64,000 nucleotides of DNA from Syncephalastrum monosporum B8922 (GCA_000697355.1 JNEN01001260.1:1-64000), one strand, 5' to 3'. Counted from the first letter of the stretch, positions 33,626 through 45,264 are shown. The notes: generated by a model not told the origin, from the letters alone. Program-made: numbers and translations.

Positions 33626-34264
33626 ACGCATCGGGCCCATGCGCGCATCCCCATCTTTTCTTTTCTTTTTCTTTCTTCTCCCGCAATCCTTTCCACTCCA
33701 CCCCCACCCCTCCCGGGCCCCATGCTCTCCCCCTCCCCCCCACTCGGCCCTTTCGAACGGGTCAAGGCGGTCATGCCGTTTCCAAACTCACCTCTATTCC
33801 TAAGGAGTCCCTATTGTATCCAACATGATATAGCCAAATAAACATTCGAATCCCTTCATGAGAAAGCATCCACCGCTTAGAGGATATCAGTCGAGGAATC
33901 CACGTTATAAAATGGACAAGGGTAAGTAGATCAGGGGAAGGGGGGGTTGTTTCCTTTGCAAGTTTATGCCAAGAGGTACTTTGAATCCATCTGTTTTTGG
34001 CAAGCGTCTCCCTGAATGGACGTGTAGGTTTGTAAGTTGTATGTCCGTGTGTGTGTGTGTGTATGCGGCGTGCCTATGGGTTGCATGCAGTGCTGTGTTG
34101 CAAAAAGGGCAAAAGAAATGTCGCGCAAACCCACCATCGCGGTCCGTGCTCCTTAAAGACGCTTAAAGTGTGTAACATTACCGTCTTTTTATTTTTATTT
34201 GTCGTTGGGCAAAGCAGCCAGTACCACAATAATACGAAATAGAAATAGAGTCTATACCTCAGCT
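33626..34264. other. Intergenic region with pyrimidine-rich and GT-repeat tracts
   Basis: The 3' flank of NSP1 is strongly pyrimidine-rich (about 33650-33740). A short (TG)n run occurs near 34045-34062. No gene was recognised. The end probably holds the leader of the next gene. Confidence 0.5.
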
Positions 34265-36587
34265 ATGTACGGAGACGATGAGCACGATCAGGACAGCGAT
34301 TACGGCGGACGATACACGCCCTTATCGACGACGTCCTCTGCAAAGGACCCGTATGCGTACCCGTACCAGCAACAACCACACCAGAAAGACGGCTACCGCA
34401 TTAGCTTTCGCAGTGTCGACGATGACGAATTGCAGCGGCTCATGCGGACCTTGGTGACGCCTGTTCCTGCCTCCACCGCAGGTGACTCGCATACCCAGAA
34501 CGCGACGCACCACCCACCCCCGTTTTACGACTCCAGCAACAATAACAACCATTATAACAAGAGCAGGAACAATAATAGTAGCAATAACAATAGCAGCACG
34601 GCCCGCCGAGGACCCACTGTCCCTTACCGCGACGAGCTGCAGGAGATCCTGGACGGACGAAGCGAGTCGCCACGGCGGGCAGACAGCCGCAGTGAAAGTG
34701 TGGCTCTTTTCAAGCAGCTCAACAGTGGTAACTTGATCCATCTATACACGTATATTAAGAGAGTCTCCTCCGTTCTAAGGCACATTTGTATGTAGGGGAC
34801 GATGATAATTCGTTGGATCTGCTCAAAAGCGACTTGCAGGAATGGATGGATCCAAATTTACTAGACCTTCTCTCGCGTCCTAGCAGCAGGGCTCCCAGTA
34901 CCGTATCCGACCCTTACCACCCTCACCCTCAACAGCAACATCAACGGCAACAGCAACAGCAAAGGTATGCCATGTGATGCTTTAAACAACATTCGTCACT
35001 AATATGACGTATTCGCAGACGGGCACCCTCACCGCCGCTGCCTTCACCAGTCATGATCGAGCCACCCGCAGTTTTGGAAACACCTGCGTTACGACCCAAA
35101 AAAGTGAATACGGATGCTATCCCCATGGCAACCCACGGCAAGGGTCGCTATGACCGCTCCATCCGTCGACGTTCCCATGCTCTGTTGAATGAATCAGCCG
35201 AGAAGACCCGACAGCTTTTGGACGCGGTCGAGCAATCGTTCTTAGCCGAAGAAGCCCAACCGCCTTCGCCGCCACCCCAACCGCGCCGACGCCCTCGCCA
35301 ACACCCCGAACTGGAGGAGGTAGACGAGAAGGCGGGTCTTGCCAAAAAGCCAAGCCGATTGGATGCGATCCTGGCTCTGCGCCGAGACAGCGATGCGTTG
35401 CTGGAGAGACGCCTTTCGTTGCTCAAGAAACGGGCCGATAGCTTGCTTGGTGATAGCAGCGAAGCGGACGCCTCAGGATCAGCCACACCCGCAGGCCGCC
35501 GGCGCTGGAGCACCTATACCGGAGGAGAAGCCGACCTACTGCCTGCTTCTTCTGCCACCGCCGCCGCTGCTTCTCTTCACCATGCGACATTCTCCTCTCC
35601 CTCATCTTCCCGGCGGGTCCGGACTATATCTTTGCCAGGCACCGAAAGTGCCATGGCTGAGAGACTTCCGAATACAACTCCACTCTCTCCTTTGGATGCT
35701 GATTTTGCCGAAGACGAGTTACTTTCGGCAGAGGAACGTCTACCTCGGGTTATCGATCGACTCTCCTTAGCGCCCTCCTCACCGCGAATCGCGACGTCCC
35801 GTCGCTTGGAACCCCACTATGAAGACGACCCTATAAATGTCACGCCGCGCATGACACCACACCATACATCAAAACTATACGCTTCGTCGGGTCGTATACA
35901 CGATGAAGAAAAAGAATGGCGACCCCGGGCCGGTACCCTGCGCGTCCAGGAAGCGTCACAACCTGTGCTACACGAAGGACGTGGAGTGGAGGACGAGCAC
36001 GAAAGGACGCCCAAGCTACTGCCCAAAAAGCATCAGCCCGGCTCCTCCGGTCACACCCAAAGACGGAGAGCCACACTGAGCACGACGGAAGACAAGACAC
36101 TGATGTTAATCCCAAAGCGCTCGTACAAGGACGCCCCGCGAAAGACGCATGTGGATCAAGAGAAGCCACGTCTCCTCGCCAAACGCACTCTGCTTGCCAA
36201 CCCATCCAAAGAAGCGGTAGACAGCTATCCTGTGGAGAGACACAGCCATCGACGAGTCCCTCTTGAGCAAGACGCGTCGCCGACACTGCTGCCTCGGCGA
36301 GCTCGGCGGTACACTCAAGGGACGACGTCTTCCCTGCCCCAGCCTCCTCCTGCTGCTCCTTCGCAGCGGAGACGAGCGACTGTAACACAGCATTATGAAG
36401 AACGTGGCGAGGTAAGAAGGGATAGAGTTAGAGTATCCATACAAAAGGAGGATCAGGTTTAGGTGTATTGGATCTGTCAGCTGAGAATGGGAAATATGGA
36501 TAGGACAAATCAGTCGCCGAGTCAGCCAAAGATATCCTCGCAAGCATTCGGGAAAGACGACGCAGAAGCACCGCCCTTGACTTTTGA
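34265..36587 (+). CDS. Unknown disordered protein with four repeated LLPK-type motifs
   Basis: Exons 34265-34727, 34796-34964, 35019-36411 and 36504-36587 give 702 aa. The last intron was inferred from a strong donor (GAG|gtaagaa) and an acceptor giving a helical basic tail, DKSVAESAKDILASIRERRR. Without it, the frame stops at 36462. No known domain is seen. The N-terminus has poly-N and Q/H tracts. A central part is helical and charged (ALLNESAEKTRQLLDAVEQS; SRLDAILALRRDSDALLERR). The C-terminal third has four spaced short motifs at about residues 541, 572, 594 and 632: PKLLPKKH, LMLIPKRS, PRLLAKRT and PTLLPRRA. These look like a repeated linear binding motif. Function unknown; a cytoskeletal or signalling scaffold is possible. 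Confidence 0.75.
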
Positions 36588-36789
36588 CGTCCCGCGCGCA
36601 TCAGAGACACCCGCACACCCGCACCCACCCACACACACACACAAAAAAAAAAAAAACAAATCTCATTGGGAATTTCCCATGCACCCATTATACATATTCC
36701 TCTTTTTTTTTTTATCTCTTATCAACCCTCCTCCAGCCTTCCAGTATTGTATTCCCTCCCTCTTTCCAACTTGCCCTTGACCCACCCGT

Positions 36790-37441
36790 ATGAGCTCTTC
36801 CTGCAGCGACAGTCACAGCCAGACTGCCTTCGACCTGTTTCCTCCTTTAGACAATGATAACCAAACAACGACGAGTCCCCCACCTTCTGACCCGCAGGCC
36901 CAAGCCCAACCCCAGGCCCAGGCCCAATCGAGTCCTTCCCAATCATCCCCTTTGAATGGCAATGCCGCCGTCTTCAACATTTCATGGGGAGGCAGCGAAG
37001 ACAAACCACCCGCCGAGCTGTGCAGCCCTGATCAAGAGGTGCTGGCTCTGAGCCGCCGTCCGCCGCCCAAGCCTCGGGGTATTCGACGCTTGCCCGAGCC
37101 TGAACCGGCGGAGGACGGCTCCATCGACGAAAATACCCTCAAACGACGCAAGGTGAGCCAGAAGAAAGCCATTGTTTTTTTTTTTTTTTTTTTTTTTGCT
37201 TCTTATTGACTCTGTCGTACACGTATAGAATACATACGCAGCGCGACGGTCTCGGATGAAAAAGTTCTTGAAAATCGAGACGCTTGAAAACAGAGTGAAT
37301 CAACTTCAAACTGAAAATGCCAAACTTGTGTTGCAAAACGCCCTGCTCGAATCTGAAAAGCGAAGCTGGCTTGTCCAAGAAGCGGAATTCAAGAAGCGCA
37401 TCAAGCATCTCGAAGACGCACTGGCGCAGCATCACCCATGA
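36790..37441 (+). CDS. bZIP transcription factor (Gcn4/AP-1-like)
   Basis: Exons 36790-37152 and 37229-37441 give 191 aa. The N-terminal 115 residues are Ser/Pro/Gln-rich with a QAQAQPQAQAQ run. The intron splits the basic region, KRRK|NTYAARRSRMKK, which has the N-x7-R DNA-contact pattern (Asn, then AA, then Ser-Arg). The zipper follows with leucines at seven-residue spacing (TLENRVNQLQTENAKLVLQ). A DNA-binding dimer of the Gcn4/AP-1/CpcA-like class is likely, but the specific target set cannot be assigned. The intron contains a 21-base T run (37173-37193). Confidence 0.9.
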
Positions 37442-37632
37442 AAAATGAGAAGCAAAGAATGTGTATCTTGTATTCTTTTTCTTGCCTTCTTTCGTTTAAA
37501 TATTCACAACCCCCCAAATCATGTATATAGATACCTCCCCTCTCTACTGCCTTATAGTATTTGTTTTCGTCTGTGCATATACAAGCATCTTGTTTCCTTC
37601 TTTTTCTTTTATATCTCTCCGTTTATTTTGCT

Positions 37633-39350
37633 TCAAGCTTCGTTCATTAGCCGAAGGGTCTTTTGGACCTCCATACGGCGCTCGTCTAACAAGTTCTCCA
37701 ACTCGCGTTTCTTGCTCCGCACATCGTCCACAATGCGATTCAGGCGTCGCACGGCATCCCTTGCCGCCTCGATATCGCGCTCCTGCTTGCGCACCTTATC
37801 TTCCACGTCGGCCTGATCTGTCAGCTGCTGCAATTTATAGTCGTACAGCGCCTGGAACTGGTCTCGTAACGGCCGCGACGCAAACGAATCATAGTCTTCT
37901 TCGTCCTTGGCAGCCGCGGACCGGCGCTCGGCTTCCCGGACGCGCTCCTTCAGCTCAGCCAACTCGCGCTTCAGCATGTCTTCCTCGTCAAACTTGTCGC
38001 CCTTGACAGCCGAGCCTAGATGATGCAATGGGAGAGGCAGCGTGAGCCCAGCGTGCCTAGAACAGGACCGCATCCCGGAGGGTGGGGGAACGGGGGGGAC
38101 TTACCTTTGGAAGAGAGCGACGTGCTGGCCGCGCCCAGGCGGTTGACGTAGCTGTCGGCCAACTTGGCGCTCTTGGACATGGACGTCGTGTTGCCCTTGC
38201 GGGCGCCGCTACCGGAGCCAGGCCGCTCGCCCAAGTCGGCCGAGTACTCGCCTGCAAAGGCCTCCTTGAGATCGGGGGGCAGCGATTTCGGAATAGGTGC
38301 GCCCTTGGTGCGTTGGTTGAGGATGTGGTAGAAGGTGATGCACTGGTCCTGGGTAATGCCTTGCATGTGGTTGACATTCACGAGGTTCCTGCAAAACGAA
38401 AACACACGTTTAATATCAACTCAAAACAATAAAGCGAGGTATCATGAGTTTACCAAGCGTTCGAGAGATCGGTGCGAGGCAGACCGAGGGTAGCATAAAA
38501 GTCCTCCATCTCGCCAACTAGAGACGCCAACGTGAGTAGATGGGTTCAGCAGAGATAGAGCGGAAAGGGCTTACATTTGACTTTGCCGGTGTCGTTCGCA
38601 TACTTTGCAAAGATGTTTTGGTAGGCGGTCATGTCTTCTGAGGTCATATCCCAGCTGAACTCGACCTGGGGAGCAGCAGGCACAGCCGTGTAGCCGGTGT
38701 AGGCGGGCTGCATGGCCTGGCCGGTGGGCAGCGGCTGTTGGTATTGCATGGAGAAACCGGCCTGCTGGGGGTAGATGCCGGTCTGTTGCGGTTGCATAGG
38801 TGAGTGGTAACCGGTCTGCTGAGGGTAGATGCCCGTCGGTTGCGGCTGCTGGTACCCCGTAGGCTGCGGCTGTTGGTAGCCTGTCGGCTGCGGCTGCTGG
38901 TAGCCGGTCTGCTGTGGGTAGACACCGGCGTTGGCGACCAGGTGTCCTTTATTGGCGGGTATCAAGGTGGGTGGCAGCGTTGTCGGGGGCTCGACGCCGT
39001 TAATACAGTCGAACGTCAGGTGCATCGCAACACAGAACTCTTCAAAGTCGAGGCTGCCATCTTTGTCTATATCTGCTAAGTCCCTATCCAGCTAGGTTAC
39101 ATGGCGTCTTTGAACCGAAACCGAGCCTCGTACCAGATGCGTTCAAGACGGTGTGGAGGTAAATTGGAGCTCAAGAGAACATCTCTCGCGACGTTGGCTG
39201 GCGTGGTCCGTGTCAGTACGTCTAGGGATGCCAATGCCCATAGGCTACCAGATAAACGAGAGTCATACCTGACATGTAGCCGTTGACTTGGCCTCGTGCT
39301 TGGAAGATTTCTGCATATTTTGCGCGTTCTGCTTGAGTGATGCCGCTCAT
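37633..39350 (-). CDS. END3: Endocytic adaptor End3 with EH domains
   Basis: Part of the Pan1-End3-Sla1 coat complex at actin patches. Exons 39350-39269, 39221-39134, 39083-38575, 38517-38454, 38388-38105 and 38015-37633 give 469 aa. EH domain 1 covers residues 5-95, with the conserved [12 protein letters not shown] and [11 protein letters not shown] split by a 45-nt intron. Residues 105-165 hold repeated Y/I-x-x-Q-x-T-G units (YPQQTG, QPQPTG). EH domain 2 is at about 195-275 ([28 protein letters not shown]). The C-terminal End3 coiled coil is at about 345-469 ([37 protein letters not shown]). It is longer than the 349-aa yeast protein mainly because of the repeats. Confidence 0.93.
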
Positions 39351-39423
39351 CTCGAGAAGGTTGTATGGGTAATAAACGAGTTGGAATTCAACAGCTGCTC
39401 AGATTGCCAATTCGGGATTCCCA

Positions 39424-39433
39424 TATATTTAAA
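39424..39433 (+). promoter_or_regulatory. TATA-like element of the eS17 gene
   Basis: TATATTTAAA lies about 64 bases before the eS17 ATG, inside the 146-bp space separating END3 and eS17, and is followed by a pyrimidine-rich leader (ctctctctctttttcc, about 39478-39492) typical of highly expressed ribosomal protein genes. Inferred from sequence and position only. Confidence 0.55.
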
Positions 39434-39496
39434 GTCCGCACCTGCCAATATTCCAAATCTGCCCACTCTGCCTGTGCTCTCTCTCTTTTTCCAACC

Positions 39497-40280
39497 ATGG
39501 TAAGCTACACCCATCCATCGTCATGCATCCATCCATGCGACTACCGGCCCATCCATCCATGCATCCATTCGTATACATGTATGTATATACTGGACGAGAT
39601 GGATGAATGGATGAATGGCTGAGTAAATGCATGGGTGCATGTCAAGGTATCCATATACCAGTATACTAAAATACATGTGCTTCCTTTGTAGGGCCGCGTT
39701 AGGTAGAGACGAGCACGCCATGATGATGCGACAATGATACTAATGCCAACAACAGAACCAAGACCGTCAAGAAGGCTTCCCGTGTCCTTATCGAGAAGTA
39801 CTACCCCCGTCTCACTCTGGACTTCCAGACCAACAAGCGCATTGTCGATGAGGTCGCCATTCTCCAGTCCAAGCGCCTTCGCAACAAGATCGCTGGTTTC
39901 ACCACTCACTTGATGAAGCGCATTTCGCGCGGCCCCGTCCGTGGTATCTCCTTCAAGCTTCAGGAGGAGGAGCGTGAGCGCCGTGACAACTTTGTGCCCG
40001 AGTTCTCTGCTCTGGACACCTCGGCTATTGAGATCGACCCCGACACCCAGGTACCCGCCCAACCGCATGTCCATATGAACCTATACTTATCATCTGTCTA
40101 TCACAATCACTATCACAATCACTATCACTTTTCCCATTATCATCATCATAATAGGATCTGCTCAAGTCGCTCAACTTCGAGAACCTCCCCGGTGTTCAGG
40201 TCACCCAGCCCGTTGCTGCCCAGCCCCAGGAGTTCCGCCGTGGTCCCCGCCGTGACAACCGTCGTCAGCCCACTGCTTAA
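39497..40280 (+). CDS. RPS17: 40S ribosomal protein eS17
   Basis: Small-subunit ribosomal protein. Exons are 39497-39499 (ATG only), 39692-39702 (11 nt), 39756-40050 and 40155-40280, giving 144 aa, near the usual 130-145. The spliced start reads [20 protein letters not shown], the invariant N-terminus of eS17, which confirms the ATG-only exon and the 11-nt micro-exon. Other conserved parts are [29 protein letters not shown] and [20 protein letters not shown]. Intron 1 contains a large imperfect hairpin of CATC/GATG repeats. The 3' end is 57 bp from the convergent DPM3 stop. Confidence 0.96.
39550..39618 (+). repeat. Inverted CATC/GATG repeat in eS17 intron 1
   Basis: CATCCATCCATGCATCCATT (39550-39569) pairs imperfectly with GATGGATGAATGGATGAATG (39598-39617) across an apex, 39571-39590, that is itself nearly palindromic (GTATACATGTATGTATATAC). 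In the pre-mRNA this could form a long hairpin between the ATG-only exon and the 11-nt micro-exon. Confidence 0.75.
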
Positions 40281-40337
40281 ATTGAATAATAAAACCATTC
40301 CTTGTGTGTTTTGTTGTTCTTTTAAAAACATAAAATT

Positions 40338-40751
40338 TTATAATTGCACTGTTACACCTTTTGATCGCAGATCTGTCTTGGCTTGTTGGATTTCCTATCA
40401 TACAATGACAATGTGAATATCTGATACGGACATACTCTGGGTTAGATATGCTGTCCGAAAGGCTTACCAGCATCAGCTCTGTGTATGCATCGGGGCAATC
40501 GCTAAAGGTCATGACGTGCCAGCCCAAGTACGCCAGACTGTATGCGCCAAAGGTAACAAGCGCCCACCAAGGGAACTAGAGACGCGTATTAGTAGAGAAA
40601 GGAGGAAGACGAGATGAAAGATTAGGACATGTACCACTGGTATAATCTTGTCTTGAATAATTTCAGGAAGAGGAATGAGTCCCAAAAAGAGGATGATATA
40701 GATGACGACAGCAATGCCTCCGTTTGTGAATGCTTCTTTAGCTCTGGTCAT
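40338..40751 (-). CDS. DPM3: Dolichol-phosphate mannosyltransferase subunit 3
   Basis: Small ER membrane subunit that stabilises the catalytic Dpm1 subunit, which makes dolichol-phosphate-mannose for N-glycans, GPI anchors and O-mannosylation. Exons 40751-40635, 40575-40468 and 40394-40338 give 93 aa, the usual size. Two transmembrane segments are visible ([29 protein letters not shown]), followed by the conserved [15 protein letters not shown] that matches the family signature (V-x-T-F-x-D-C-x-D-A). The last exon gives the short amphipathic tail [18 protein letters not shown]. It is divergent from the AC40 gene. Confidence 0.9.
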
Positions 40752-40982
40752 TGTAATAGACAGAAAGAAGTACGGGAGAAGGAGGAGAAGGAGAGGAGAG
40801 GAAAGTGGTCAAGTTAATAGGATGGGACTGGCTGAGAATGCGATGCGATAGAAACGAAGCAAAACGAGCCGTTCCTGCAATTTCTCCAAGTGACTGTCTC
40901 TCTCATTGAAAATTGCCACTTTTTTTTTCTGTCTCTCTTTTTTTTTGACATTTCGACCCCCATTCACCACCTCCAGCACCCG
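40752..40982. promoter_or_regulatory. Compact bidirectional promoter (DPM3 / AC40)
   Basis: Only 231 bp separate two divergent start codons. The AC40 side has strong T/pyrimidine tracts (about 40919-40945), the DPM3 side a purine-rich leader (gaaggaggagaaggagagg near 40776-40796). No specific factor site was assigned. Confidence 0.5.
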
Positions 40983-42392
40983 ATGCCCAGCACAAAGCTC
41001 CCGGATAACGTCGAACTCTTACGCACCCGCGTTATTGTCGAACGCGATCGTGTTCACAGTGTAAGTCTCAGGTCCTTTCATTAAAGCACTCAAGACTCAT
41101 TCATTCTGTAGGTGAGCGGAAGCGATTACCCTCACCAGTATCCCGGCATCAGCGGTGCTTGGGATCTCGAGGAATTTCGCAAGGTAAGCTCGTCTTGTGC
41201 CGTATACTGGACAGTGCGTGGCTGAACAATACTCGCACTTAGAATTTGAAAGTGAGCGTACACCACCTCTCGCAACACAGCATTGAGTTCGATCTTATTG
41301 GCGTCGACGCTTCGATCGCGAATGCTTTCCGACGTATATTGATTGCAGAGGTACGTGCTGACGAAGGTCGGGAAATGTTTAGCTAAGTGCCCTGGCAACA
41401 GGTTGCTACGATGGCTATTGAGACCGTCTATGTCGTCAACAACACATCGATTATTCAAGACGAGGTGCTCTCCCATCGTCTGGGTCTTATTCCTATCAAA
41501 GCAGACCCTCTCATGTTCGCATACATGCAACGTATGTACTCCACATGCTGTTACGTGCTTCCCATGGATCTCATCCAATGTCTATGTCATATATTATATT
41601 ATAGCCGACGAGAACCCGACCGACCTTAACACAATTGTTTTCCGCCTGAAGGTCAAGTGCGAAGTCAACCCAGACGCCAGCCCGGACGAGACAGACCCAA
41701 AGAAGAAATACATCAACAGCCACGGTACGCTACTAAAATCTACAGCATGCTGCAGGCAGGCAGCTCATAAAACTGTTTCTAGTGTATTCCAGTCATCTGG
41801 TGTGGGAGCCCAAGGGCTCGCAGGCTGAACGCTTCAAGGATGCGCCTATCCGACCTGTGCACGATGATATATTGATTGCCAAGCTGCGACCAGGCCAAGA
41901 AATAGACGTGGAACTGCACTGCTGCAAGGGCATCGGCAAAGAGCACGCCAAGTGGTCTCCTGTATCCACCGCATCGTACCGTCTGCTGCCCGAAATCCGA
42001 ATCCTCGAACCCATCACAGGCGACGCTGCGTACCGATTCCAAAAGTGCTTTTCGCCGGGTGTCATCAAAGTTGTCACCGAGAACGGCGTCCCTACGGCCC
42101 AGGTCGACAAGGCACGGAACGACACGGTCAGCCGAGAAGTCTTGCGCCACAAAGAATTCGAGAACAAAGTTCAGTTGACGCGTGTGCGCGATCACTTTAT
42201 CTGTAAGTTGCGCCTTGCAAAGAAAGAAGACGGCGAACTGGCGGTGACTGATGCAAACGAACTTTTTTTTTTTTCATAGTTAACATTGAATCCACTGGTA
42301 TTATTCCTCCTGAGGATCTTTTTGTGCTGGCGATCAACGTCCTGGAAGAAAAGATCAAGCACAACCGTGCATCCTTAGAAAAACAACAATAA
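40983..42392 (+). CDS. RPC40: RNA polymerase I and III subunit AC40
   Basis: Alpha-like subunit shared by Pol I and Pol III, pairing with AC19 (family knowledge). Exons 40983-41060, 41112-41183, 41243-41350, 41402-41531, 41605-41724, 41783-42202 and 42280-42392 give 346 aa, matching the yeast 335-aa protein. Diagnostic parts: [34 protein letters not shown] (the alpha-motif), [46 protein letters not shown] and [16 protein letters not shown]. The dimerisation domain is interrupted by the insert domain, as usual. The last intron has a long T run before its acceptor. Confidence 0.96.
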
Positions 42393-42743
42393 ATTACCTG
42401 CATATCATTTTCATTATTAAGCACGACTCTCAAAAGACGAACACTCGGCAATGATGGGGCTACACGGTTATTTATTTATACTTCTGAGTACCTTTATCGC
42501 ATACATGAAGGTCAAGTGCGCACTAAAAAAGTAAGAAGAAAGACTCGATGAGTTCAGCCTTTATTGAATGACCTCCAAGAGATAACATAATGTATCATTT
42601 GAGAATGGGAGGAACTTTATGCATTTGTTGCGAGGTGGGACAGGCAGCCAAGCCACGCATCCACGGCTGAATTTTAGAAATAGACAGATGGAATTTTTGG
42701 TTCAGCTTGTCGTCGACTTATAGATCTTTTTGGCGTCTTCCCC
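42393..42743. other. Intergenic region AC40-ERB1
   Basis: 351 bp with no gene recognised. Contains AC40 3' flank and the ERB1 leader. Confidence 0.5.
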
Positions 42744-45264
42744 ATGGCAAAGCAGAAGGCACGCACTCCAAAGCAGACCAAAGACGCTCACAAGCCATCC
42801 GAGGCCCCTGTGTCTGCTAAGCCGGCAAAGGCTGCCAAGCCTGCGAAGCGATCGGTCTCTTTCAAGGAGCCCCTTACCACCACCGAAAAGGCAAAGGCAA
42901 AGCAATCGGCTCAACCCCCGAAACCATCCCGGAAACGATCTGCCCGGGAAGAGGACAGCGACGACGAAAAGGAAGACTTTGGTAACGTTGCCCTTGACAT
43001 GAACTCGGATGAAGAGGAAGAAGACGCCCTTCAGAACGGTGCCACGGCCGATTCCGAAAGCGACGAGGAAGACGATCTCGATTTCGAGGCGGACATCAAC
43101 ATGGAATCGTCAGACGAAGAGGAGCTTGGCGAGGAGGAGGAGGAAGAGGAAGAGATTATCGATGATGACGAGGAAGACGAGGCGGATATCGTGGATGACG
43201 ACGAAAGTGGCCTCGAAGAGGAAGAGGACAGCGACGAAGAGGACAAAATGGATATGGATCGTACGCCCGACAGCAGAAAACGCCAGTCCCTGCCTCTGCT
43301 GCCTGAGATTGAGGCCAACTACGACAGTGATTCTTCCACGGAAGAGGTAAGTAGGCCCATGCCAGGATCGCTAGGGTGGGTGGGTGATTGACAGACAGAT
43401 CGACTCTTAGACCGAAAATACCATTGGCAACGTTCCCCTGGAGTGGTACAAGGATCTGCCGCACATTGGCTACGACATTGACGGCAAGCGCATCCTGAAG
43501 CCAGCCACGGGCGATGAGCTCGACAAGTTCCTCTCTACGATGGACGACCCCGATTCTTGGAAAACGGTGCGCAGCGATGTCGAGGGCAAGGACATTGTTC
43601 TGAACGACGAGGAGATGGACATTATTCAACGCCTTCAAGCGGGTGAAATCACAGATGCGGGTTACAACCCGTACGAGCCCACCGTCGAGTTCTTCTCGAG
43701 CAAAACCGAGGTCATGCCTATCTCGGCTCGACCCGAACCCAAGCGTCGTTTCGTGCCCTCCAAATGGGAGGCCAAGAAGATCATGAAGATCGTGCGTGCC
43801 ATCCGGGCTGGTCGTATTGTGCCGCGCAAACCCAAGGACGAGAAGCCTCGCTTCTATAACCTGTGGGGCGACGACGACACGCCGCGCGAGGACCATGTCA
43901 TGCACATTCCTGCACCCAAGATGGCGCTGCCCAAGCACCTCGAGAGTTACAACCCGCCGCCCGAGTACATTCCCGACGAGGCCGAAATCAAGCGCATCGA
44001 GGCACGCAACCAGGAGCGTGGTATCGAGACGAGCAAATCCTACCGCCGCTACAAGAACCTGCGCAGCGTGCCTGCGTACGACCAGTTCATCCAGGAGCGA
44101 TTCAAGCGCTGTCTCGACTTGTACCTCGCCCCGCGTGTGCGCAAAAACCGTCTCAATGTCGATCCCGAGTCGCTTATACCAAAGCTGCCCAGCCCCAAGG
44201 ACCTGCAGCCCTTCCCAACCCACGAATCCATCTCCTATGTCGGTCATACCGGCCGCATCCGCTGCGTCTCGATCCACCCTGCTGGTTTCTATGCGCTCTC
44301 TGGCTCCGACGATGGTACCCTGCGTTTGTGGGAGGTGGCGACCGGCCGCTGTCTGTTTGTCTGGCGCTTTGAGGTGGTTGTCCAAGCCGTGGCATGGAAC
44401 CCTAACCCGGATCTTTGGCTCTTTGGTGTTTCGCTGACGGGTGGCGAGGTCTTGATTATCTCGCCTCCCAAGTTCTGTACGGACGAGGTCGCAACGTACA
44501 CAGACAACTATGTTAAGGACGGCTTCAGTGCACAGGGCGGTGAAGGTAGCAAGCACATGACGTGGGCCAAGGCCAAGGAGAGTGAGGAAAGCGAGTACGG
44601 TTACAAGCTGCGCCTTGAGCATACCCATACCGTCAAGCAGATCACCTGGCATCGCAAGGGCGATTACTTTGCCACCGTCGCTACCGAGGCTCGTGAGCGT
44701 GCTGTCCTCATCCATCAACTTACGAAGCACCAATCGCAGGCGCCCTTCCGCCGCGTCAAGGGCCTCGTGCAGAAGGTCGCCTTCCATCCCATCAAACCCA
44801 TGTTCTTCGTCGTCACCCAACAGTATGTCCGCATCTTTGACCTCATGCAACAACACCTGGTCAAGACACTTCAGCCCAATGCACGCTGGTGCTCGAGCAT
44901 CGACGTTCACCCTGGCGGTGACAATGTTCTTATCGGTACTTATGACAAGCGCGTGTCCTGGTTCGATTTGGACTTGGGCAAGGAAGCCTACAAGAATTTG
45001 CGCTTCCACAAAATGGCCGTTCGCCAAGTCGCGTATCACAAGCGCTATCCTCTCTTTGCATCTGCCTCCGATGATGGCACCATCCAGGTCTTCCATGGCA
45101 TGGTCTACAATGATTTGCTGCAAAACCCGCTTATTGTCCCTGTCAAGATTCTCAGAGGTCACACCACCAAGGATTCGCTGGGTGTCCTCGACATTCAATT
45201 CCATCCTACGCAGCCCTGGATCCTCTCCACGGGCGCAGACGGCACCATGCGACTCTGGACTTAG
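42744..45264 (+). CDS. ERB1: Ribosome biogenesis protein Erb1/Bop1
   Basis: Member of the PeBoW (Nop7-Erb1-Ytm1) complex needed for 27S pre-rRNA processing and 60S assembly in the nucleolus. Exons 42744-43346 and 43411-45264 give 818 aa, like yeast Erb1 (807). The first 85 residues are Lys/Pro/Ala-rich. Residues 75-190 are extremely acidic (EEEEEEEEIIDDDEEDEAD). The BOP1NT domain spans about 205-470 (VPLEWYKDLPHIGYDIDGK; NPYEPTVEFFSSK; PKRRFVPSKWEAKKIMKI; RDNF-like motifs absent). It is followed by a WD40 propeller (GHTGRIRCVSIHPAGFYALS; PTQPWILSTGADGTMRLWT at the very end). Strong codon bias creates a 723-codon shadow frame on the opposite strand. Confidence 0.96.

Noticed and set aside
38800..38945. 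CRISPR-like or minisatellite reading of the repeated cggctgctggtagcc units
   Set aside because: The repeats are coding, in phase with End3, and give QxTG protein repeats without spacers.
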